Positions 57,170 to 64,000 of a stretch of DNA of 64,000 bases are shown here, piece after piece. Every line of letters begins with the position of its first letter. The stretch's first letter is position 1. The notes beneath the pieces were generated by a model, which did no database searches, had not been told where the DNA came from, and worked only from the letters and a program-made list of their open reading frames with translations. The DNA is from Glycine soja (lineage: Eukaryota > Streptophyta > Magnoliopsida > Fabales > Fabaceae), in assembly GCF_004193775.1 (NCBI RefSeq), contig NC_041006.1, positions 26,968,163-27,032,162 of the forward strand, given 5' to 3'. A program made the translations under genes and the position numbers.

Positions 57170-58754
57170 TGAGTCTTCATTCTTCATCTAGTGTTAATGG
57201 TGAGGGTTCTACTCCTAATGACCCCTTGTATAAGATATTAGATGAGTTGAGATCCCTTAAGTTGTGGAAAGAAAAACAAGAGAGAAAATAAAAAGGAAAA
57301 AAAAAGTGGAAGAAATAAGTCAAGATGAAAGAGAGAAAATAAGAGAGGAGGAGAGATGAAAAATAATGAAAGAAATGAAAAGAGAAAAACATGCCTCCTA
57401 TAGTAGTCATAACTCTTACAAGAGCCTAAGTGAAGAACTTCGTGACTATTATGAAGGAAGGCATAGATCACATCTTAGACCTCACTCCCATAGGAGAGAA
57501 AATGAAAGAAAGCCTCAAGAGGCTAACATTAACCTCTCATACTTCCATGGGAAGGACAATGTAAAGGCTTACTTAGATTGGGAAATAAGGGTAGAGCAAA
57601 AACTTAAACGATAGTCTACTTTAAAATCTTATGGCTCTCATTCTTATCCAAAGAAAGACCAAGGTCTAGGCATCTTAGGGGCAGCACCTTCTAAGCCCAA
57701 AGATGATAAGGGGAAGACAATAGAAAAGCAACCCCCTAAGGATAGTATGCAAGAAAAGACTAGCTCTATAAAGTGCTTTAAATGTCTTGGAAGAGGGCAC
57801 ATTACTTCTCAATGCCCCACTAAGAAAACCATGATTATGAGGAGCCAAGACATTTATAGAAGCCAAGATGAGGCTACTACTTCACCTTCCTCAAGTGAAA
57901 GTGAAAAAGCAAAAGGGGAAGAATCTAGTGAAGAAATCTACCCCCAAGAAGAAGGACAACCTTTAATGGTTAAGGAGGAGTGTAAGGAGGTAAGTGTCTC
58001 CTCCAAGAGGTTAGCTAAGAAGGAAAGGCATTTTGAAATAAAGACAAATATTAAAGAAATTTCCCCTCTTAGACAACCTCCACATTTTCTCCTTTGTAAA
58101 AAGACACTTGTTAGCATTGCTACACCTCTTGGGCTTGAGCTTATTCCTCAAGTAAAGGAGTTGTTGGATGAGGGTTTGGTTCACAAGAGCTTAAATCCTT
58201 GTGCTTTTTTGGTGCCCAAAATAGGTATTACTAGGCACCAAATCCCTAAAATAGGTAGTATGATGAATGTTTTGAGTGGTGCAACCCTCTTTTGTAAAAT
58301 CACTCGTGCACCCAACATCTTCATGATTTGTGTACATAGGGACTCATTAGATAGGTTTGTTCTTATTTTTAGTTTCAATACAAACTTAGGTACTCATATG
58401 GGACACCTTAGGTTTGTCATACTTTTTGGTAGGAATAATCAACATGAAAATACAGAAAAATGTATGTTTTATTGCATTACTTTTCTTAATTTCTTAAATA
58501 GTGATCAAGGGGTTCCTATGAACCCTAAGAGAATAAAGGTCATTCTTGAGGGGCCCACTCCACCAAGTATAAAGAAAATTTGGGGCTTCCATGACTTAAC
58601 AAACTTTTACAAAATGTTTGTCCCATATTTTTCTATACTTATAGCACCACTCATTGAGTTGGTGAGGAACCATGTTCCTTCATGGGAAGATGCCCAAGAA
58701 ATGGGTTTTCGGACCTTACCTTACTTCAACATACCAAACACCACTAATATATAT
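57170..58754 (+). pseudogene. Deleted gag-pol of element F
   Basis: Starts MSLHSSSSVNGEGS as in C; a TAA near 57288 and shifts follow, then a frame at 57366-57614 with YFHGKDNVKAYLDWEIRVEQ. There most of the capsid is deleted (VEQ joins directly to a KR/KSYGSHSYP region near 57600). A 359-residue frame (57747-58826) carries the zinc knuckle CFKCLGRGHITSQC, an acidic linker, then pieces of RT (VKELLDEGLVHKSLNPCA; RIKVILEGPTPPSIKKIWGF; FVPYFSILIAPLIELVRNH). The protease is missing, the YFDD position reads LIFSFNTNL, and several RT blocks are shortened in frame. The last 24 codons are LTR sequence. Confidence 0.88.
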
Positions 58755-59513
58755 AAATGTAAGATTTTCCAGCCCTTGTATTTTTGGGCACCTAGACTAG
58801 TTTTTGTATTAGGTGTAGTTTTGTAATTTCACATGCATTGAGTGAATATTTGATGTGTGTGTTGGAAAATAAATTTAATTGAATTGGGAGAAGCCCAATC
58901 CAATTAAATATTAGAGGCGGAGGTGAGCATTTGCTTGCTACACCTCATTGTCACATCATATAGTCACACTTTGTGCATGTCCTTCATGCTTTACATGCCT
59001 CATGACACCTAAGCACACTTGGTGGAGAATCTTGGACTTGATCTTGGATTAGTGGGCTGAACCATAACTAAAATTTACTAATCATAATTAGTGAAATTTT
59101 GGCTCCAAAATTTGGCTCCACAAATTCAATTTCAAATCCAAGTGAAATTTGAATAGAAATTCAAATTTTCCTCCAATTTTGTGTGACACTAAGGCTATAA
59201 ATAGAGGTCATATGTGTGCATTTTTTTCAACTTTGATCATTTGAGAATTAAACTTCAAAGTTCAGACTTCTTTAGAGGCACTAAATTTCGTGCTCCCTCT
59301 CTCCTTCTCCCTCCATTCTTCTTCTCCTACCTCCAAGCTCTTATCCATGGCTTACTATGGTGGTGAGCTTCTTCTTGACTCATCTTCTCCTTGAAGTGGC
59401 GTCTCCAATCATATTTCTTCCTTCTTCATTCCACTGCCATTAAACTTCAAGAATCAAAGGACTCCATTGATGAAGAAGATCCAAGGCCGACAAGCTCCAA
59501 TGGAGCTACATCA
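58755..59513 (+). mobile_element. 3' LTR of element F, 5'-truncated
   Basis: Begins AAATGTAAGATTTTCC, equivalent to 54506 in the 5' LTR, and ends GAGCTACATCA. It keeps the TATAAATAGAGG box (near 59200) and differs from the 5' LTR by scattered substitutions. Confidence 0.88.
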
Positions 59514-60160
59514 AGAAAGATTTCTCTCCTTTAGAGTGGATAATACAATTTGAAGTTCTTGGATGAACTCTCAATAGATTTGCAAGTGTTTGCCCAAGAG
59601 TTTTTGAGAGAGCATTTGACAATGAAGTTCTCTTGGAATATCTCTCTCTTGATTTTCGAAGTCAGATACACATATATATATGCCCTTCGTGCCTTTTCAA
59701 AATGGTTTGAAGAGATGTTTCTTTTCAAAAAGCCTTTTCTGAAATTCTTCACTAGTAATCGATTACAGGTTTCTGGTAATCGATTACGCAATTATATTTT
59801 GAAGGGTCATGATTTTTGAATTTGAATTTCAAGACTTTTGTTGCTGGTAATCGATTACAAACATCTGGTAATCGATAACAGGTTCAAAATTCAAATTCAA
59901 AAATCCTTTTTAACAGCTATTTTTCAAACTTATCTTCTGGTAATCGATTACACTGTCTGGTAATCGATTACCGGAGCCTTGGATGTCTTGGAAACACTTT
60001 GTTTTGAGGCAAGGCTTGATCTTTAGTTAATCTTGAAGCAAAGCTTTGTTTGTTGAAGCAACCTTGTATTAATCTTGAAGCAATGTTTCTCCTTTGAAGC
60101 AACCTTGTTTGATTCTACTTTGACATCATCAAAATCATGTATTCATACATTCACAAGTGA

Positions 60161-60905
60161 GGCAAGCTATGTCACAGGAATAGAAATATTTTGAAATGGA
60201 TCACATGAACTGTTAGGCTTGTCTTAGAAAGAATATATCAATAAAGTACTAGAGAGTTTTAGGATGGAAAATTGTCTGGGATCACCTGTTCCAAATTCAA
60301 AAAGGGACAAGCTTAGTCTCGCATGATGTCCTAAAATGATTTGGAACAAAAACAAATTGAAGCCATTTCGTATGGCTAGTTGTTGAAAGTATTATGAATG
60401 CTCAGGTCTGTAGTCAACTAGATGTAAGCTTTGCAGTTGGAATGTTAGAATGATATCAAAGTAACCTGGCAATAGAACTTTGGAAAGTTGCAAAGAATGT
60501 TGAGATACTTACGAGGAACAAAGGATCACATGCATACAAATAGAACTTTTGACCATTACGAAAGCTGAATTTGTAGCATGTTTTAAGGCTACAATTAAGG
60601 CTAATTGGTTGTAGAACTTTGTTTTTGGATTTGGAATTGTCGATAGTATTGCCTTGTCACTGAAAATTTATTATGATAACTCTATAGCAACATTTTTATA
60701 AGAACAACAAGTACCCTAAAGGTGTGCAACATGTGGAATTAAAGTACTTTGTCATCAAAGAAGAAGTTCAGAAACAAAGAATGTCAATAGAACATATTAG
60801 CACAAATCTCATGATAGTTAACACTTTGACAAAAGGATTACGACCAAGGAATTTGTTGAGCATGTCGAAAAGATGGACATTATTGTTAATAATGATTTTT
60901 TAGTC
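60161..60905 (+). pseudogene. Copia RT end and RNase H of element H
   Basis: Continues directly from 53884 after the AGTGA duplication: EASYVTGIEIF, KEYINKVLESFRMENC (near 60227-60275), an AVGMLE-type region near 60435 and a final STNLMIVNTLTKGL (near 60800-60845) that matches the Copia RNase H end (TDMMIADPLTKGL type). Numerous stops. No 3' LTR of H was recognised; 60906-61006 is unassigned. Confidence 0.75.
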
Positions 60906-61006
60906 TAACATTTACTTTTATATTGTGCTATTGACACTTTGAGCTCATTTATGATGTATTTTTTATTACCTGTTCTCTATGTTTGCATGCATATTTGTAT
61001 TAGAGT

Positions 61007-61240
61007 TGTTGGAACAATTGAGAATCTAAAAAAGGGAGGTTTGAATAGATTCTTTGAAATTTTACCAATTATTTTTTAGGTTCAATTAAAATCAAGACCC
61101 CTTTACAAATCAAGATTTTCTCAAAAGACTTGTTGAGAAAAGATCAACAACATATAAAACCAATATATTCAAAAACCTTTAAAAATGGAGTTTTATTAAT
61201 GCACACATATCAAAGTTTTAGTTACAATATATTCAAAAAC
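61007..61240 (-). mobile_element. Copia LTR fragment
   Basis: Begins TGTTGGAACAATTGAG and contains AAAAAAGGGAGGTTTGAATAG, the reverse of the AACCTCCCTT...CCAACA end shared by legume Copia LTRs. Only about 230 bp are recognisable and no duplication was found. Confidence 0.4.
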
Positions 61241-61500
61241 TTTCCTTGTTAGAAAGTTTAAGAGATTCATGAAGAAGAAGAATCTAAAAGGAATAACATT
61301 TCAACAGAAGAAATCTTTTAAGAATAATAAGCAAAACTCTTCAAACTTCACATGTTTCGAATGTGGAAAACATGGCCACATTAAATCCAAGTGTCCTATC
61401 CTTTTTAAAGAAACAACAAAATGGAGAGAAGAAGTCTAGGAGTTACACCAAGAAGAAGAAGGTCTGCATAGCATGAGAAGAAAATGCTTCAAGCTCTTTA
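61241..61500 (+). pseudogene. SIRE-like Copia gag zinc-knuckle fragment
   Basis: Plus strand KFKRFMKKKNLKG, then FTCFECGKHGHIKSKCP (CX2CX4HX4C) and a KKKVCIA stretch, the usual end of a SIRE-lineage gag. A stop at about 61436 and a further stop before the expected IAWDD motif break it. Neither the rest of gag nor pol is attached. Confidence 0.65.
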
Positions 61501-61960
61501 AATAACTCGCTAAGCGCGGCCCTGTCCCGCTAAGCGCGTTCATCTTCTCTAATTGAAAGTTCAATTGCTTATGAACTCACTAAGCGCGTCTATGCGCTAA
61601 GCGAGTAATGTGTTCTTAGACACTTAGAAATTTTTGTGTTTTGTTGTGCGCTAAGCGTGCCCTGTCACGCTAAGTGCAATTATCTCTCTATTTGTCTATT
61701 TGTTGGAATTGGACTTAGCGAGCCTGCTCGCTAAGCCAATGTTGTTCAGTAGAGTAGTCGCGCTAAGCGCAAATCCTTATCTATTTTGAAAATTTGTGGA
61801 ATTGGGCTTAGCAAGCCTGCTCGCTAAGCCAATTCTACAGAAAAAAAAAATTGGATCTGTGTGCACTCGCTAAGCGCGTGGCTATCGCGCTTAGCGCATG
61901 AGTAGATTTTCCTAAGGCGCACTAAGCGAGTCACTTGCGCTAAGCGCCCAGTCTGATTTT
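61501..61960. repeat. Cluster of CGCTAAGCG words
   Basis: At least a dozen copies of CGCTAAGCGCG, GCTTAGCG or close variants in 460 bp (for example 61508, 61532, 61587, 61602, 61650, 61725, 61760, 61868, 61888, 61920, 61938), in both orientations and irregularly spaced. The AGCG/CGCT arms are self-complementary. I know this word from soybean repeats; its role is not known to me. Confidence 0.8.
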
Positions 61961-62215
61961 CAGTTTTATTTTCTACTTTTTAATTTGAATAAATTCCTGT
62001 CTAATTTTGTGTTTTGATTCCCTTAACACCTTTTTGGAGACTCCAGTGGTTGTGGAGCACAGGGAGAGCTTTCCCTCTTACTCCAGGTTTGCTAGATTGA
62101 GGCTTGATCCTTAAGAGCTTGCAGCCCTGCTGTGTATCCCTAGGAGGGGATTTGTACTTAATGGTGAGGGTTTGTCGTGGAAGCTCTTGAGGAAAGATCT
62201 TACCACTTTGGCCCA
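61961..62215. other. Spacer before the transposon protein-like ORF
   Basis: Includes a GGAGACTCCAGTGGTTGTGG stretch. I see no gene. Confidence 0.4.
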
Positions 62216-63116
62216 AACCTGGAGTGTTCTATCTTATTCTAACTTCGCCCCGACATCCCAAACTTCTTATCTTAATCTGGATAGGGCCAAGTTAGTCTAC
62301 GGGCCTGTAATGAAGATGAACATGAACTTAAGATCACTTATTTTTGGTTAGATTTCACTCATTGCTCAGTCCAACTCCTCGCGGCTAGGATTTCCAACCC
62401 TGATTACTGCCTTGTGCAAGGCCCGAGGAGTCACCTCAAATTCTCTTACCTTTGAGTCACTTAGCCCAGCCATTAATTTGGCCTATATTAAGAAGAATTG
62501 CTGGAACCTGGATGAACCTTCGATTACTTTTCCAGGGACCCAAAAATCCAGGGCTAGAAGATCTGAGGCCTCATCTTCTTCAGCTGCCCATGCTCCCCCT
62601 ACCCTTGCTCCCTCTACTTCTGCTCTCCCTTCAGTACCAGCAGCTCCAGTTCTTCCAGGTCCCTCCGTTCAGAGCTTAGAGCCTTTCATGTCTATGCTAC
62701 AGAGCTTGCATCAGGGCGAGCTCTTGATCATGCAGAGTTTGCAGGATGTGGTCCAGCAGCGGCCAGTTATGAGCCTGAAGGAGTTTGTTCAGAAGGTGGC
62801 CTGGCCAGGAGTCCAACCTTCTCCTTTGGGAGGGGGTGAGTCCTCCGCAGCCCAGAAGCCTCAGCCGGACAAGGAGGATGACATTATAGAGGCCTCACAG
62901 CCCACTCCACCTGAGTCTTTCATTTTTTAGACTGATCCAGTAGCAGCTACTCCACAGGTGACACCAGAGCCTTCCACTACAGTGCTGGACATGTCTTCTT
63001 CTCAGCCTGAGTCATCTGCACCAGTGCCATACCTTCCACTTTCTCAGGATTCACCATCAGGCACTACTGCACTGGACCTGAATAAGCATGCCATGGACTC
63101 TGCACAGGATCATTGA
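62216..63116 (+). pseudogene. Plant transposon protein-like ORF, C-terminal part
   Basis: Reads in one frame from about 62219: SNFAPTSQTSYLNLDRAKLV, then a TAG near 62350, then LGFPTLITALCKARGVTS and LSPAINLAYIKKNCWNLDEP, the hallmark end of the putative plant transposon protein domain. A Pro/Ser/Ala-rich tail follows to a TAG at 62928-62930. The same frame continues to about 63116 with more Ser/Pro-rich sequence, so two in-frame TAG codons and a missing N-terminus make it a remnant. Such ORFs occur in the third-ORF position of Athila-like (Calypso type) elements; that link is from memory and moderate. No pol is nearby. Confidence 0.6.
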
Positions 63117-64000
63117 CAAGATCAGGATTTTTATTTCCCAGCTTTTTGAAGTTTTAATATTATCTCGTCTTTAGTACATTTTATAATTTACATTTATGTT
63201 TATGTTTCAGTCTTTAAATTTCAATTTATAGTTTTTATTTTGGTTGATAGCTTGTACAAAGCTTGATTGAACAGTGCATTTATATTATCCAGTGGTTGAT
63301 ACTTGATTTTGGAATTCAATGTTTGTTGATTGGTTTGAAGTGATCGATTGCGTGGTTTGAGTGAATTGGAATGCGTAAATCATATGTTTTGAATGAGTGT
63401 GCAATGATTAGAAGAGAAGGAACATGGAATTAGGATCATGACTGAAAATGTTAGTTGGTTTATCAGGTTGATTGTGAAGGAAAGCATTAGCCTCAACCCG
63501 GTGAGAGTGTGATCTTTAATTGTGAGAGAACGACTAACATTGAGTAATGATTTTTGCATGAATCTCTGAGTATGGAATGAATGCGTGAAATTGAAGATGA
63601 TGAAGACCATGTTTTGATTGAAGACAACCACTTAGCTAAAAAGCTTACCTTGTGCATGATTAATTTATCCCTTGCATCCATTTTGAGCTGAAAGTATGAT
63701 TGTTTGATTGAACCTTGAGCCTGTACAGTTATCTCCTTCTACCTTGTCTTAGGTTGTAAGAGAGCATCATTCATAAAAGGAAATTTTGGTTCAAAGCAAA
63801 TTTTCCTAAATTTGGGGGAATTATGGGGTGAAAGCTTGTAATGGTAAGAAAAGAGCAACACACACAGTCATCTAATAAGCAACAAGTATTTTAAATAAAA
63901 CTAAGTATAAAATAAAAGTGTGTGTGCTGCTATTTAAGAAAAAGAAAAGCTAAGTGCATAAAGTCAAGTAATAGAGCTGGAATAAAAAGAAAAAGGTTGA
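63117..64000. other. Non-coding tail after the transposon protein-like ORF
   Basis: AT-rich, no supported gene. A purine-rich TTTGGGGGAATTATGGGGTGAAAG tract near 63818 could be a polypurine tract of the element that owned the ORF, but no LTR start could be fixed. Confidence 0.45.

Larger units (their letters stand above)
54291..59513 (+). mobile_element. CRM-like element F, internally deleted
   Basis: Plus orientation, 5.2 kb: 5' LTR (54291-55263), PBS variant (55266-55278), 1.9-kb leader, a shortened gag-pol (57170-58754) and a 3' LTR missing its first 215 bp (58755-59513). Flanking five bases are AAAAA (54286-54290) and AGAAA (59514-59518), one mismatch, so the duplication is only suggestive. 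Most of pol is deleted; the deletion runs from the RNase H region straight into the 3' LTR. Confidence 0.88.
53885..60155 (-). mobile_element. Solo Copia LTR I, split by element F
   Basis: Plus-strand ends TGTTGAACAAGTGG...ATACATTCACA with duplication AGTGA (53880-53884 and 60156-60160). Own sequence 53885-54290 plus 59514-60155, about 1.05 kb, minus orientation. It carries paired ATCGATTAC words (59756-59788, 59847-59880, 59938-59972), an end beginning TGTGAATGTATGAATAC and a GATGATGTCAAAG stretch like that of solo LTR J. No internal domain. Confidence 0.9.

Noticed and set aside
57177..57471. Phe-rich hydrophobic minus-strand frames
   Set aside because: Antisense of the Lys/Glu-rich gag segment of element F.

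Overview
The window looks like repeat-rich plant DNA, most likely pericentromeric DNA of a legume and probably Glycine (soybean or wild soybean). I base this on LTR-retrotransposon families and on short words I associate with soybean repeats: the palindrome TGGTAATCGATTACCA, the GCTCGCC/GGCGAGC arms and the CGCTAAGCGCG word. I found no convincing host gene, tRNA, rRNA or CRISPR array. Nearly every base can be assigned to a retrotransposon or its decay product, and no element here is intact enough to be autonomous.

Bases 1-48480 are one nested stack. The outermost layer is an Athila-like Gypsy element (K, minus strand) that runs off the left edge. Its gag (181-869 and 3457-3606) is split by a CRM-type LTR (L, 870-3458), which itself holds a solo Copia LTR (G, 1766-3435, TSD GCTCC). 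The 5' LTR of K (3819-4220 plus 47763-48480) is split by a Tat/Ogre-like gag-only element (A, 4221-47757, TSD AATAA). Element A is split three times. A second Tat-like gag-only element (B, 6321-22064, TSD GAAGG) lies in its 3' tandem repeats and holds solo Copia LTR J. A SIRE-like Copia derivative (D, 23676-33004, TSD CTGAT) lies in its interior and holds inverted solo LTR E (TSD GAAAA) and solo CRM LTR M (TSD CAAGG). A nearly complete CRM-like chromovirus (C, 39158-47572, TSD CAAGG) lies in its 5' LTR. Nesting is four deep (K > A > D > E or M), and most boundaries were fixed by matching 5-bp target-site duplications read directly from the sequence.

From about 49.3 to 61.0 kb there is a second stack: a badly decayed Copia element (H, plus strand), split in its reverse-transcriptase region by a solo Copia LTR (I, TSD AGTGA), itself split by an internally deleted CRM-like element (F, 54291-59513). 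The right end (61.0-64.0 kb) is a mosaic of a Copia LTR and gag fragment, a run of CGCTAAGCG-type words and a broken ORF of the putative plant transposon protein type.

Coding content is therefore retroelement gag, protease, reverse transcriptase, RNase H and integrase, plus three occurrences of a plant transposon protein-like domain in three different contexts. The only near-complete gag-pol is in C; it carries two frameshifts, two nonsense codons and a substituted integrase catalytic glutamate. I did not find a new defence or metabolic system. The more unusual items are the exact nested architecture with paralogous empty sites, a long inverted LTR pair with no spacer, a pol reading frame that runs into its own LTR, the minisatellites of the gag-only elements, and a triplicated cassette with splice-like borders.
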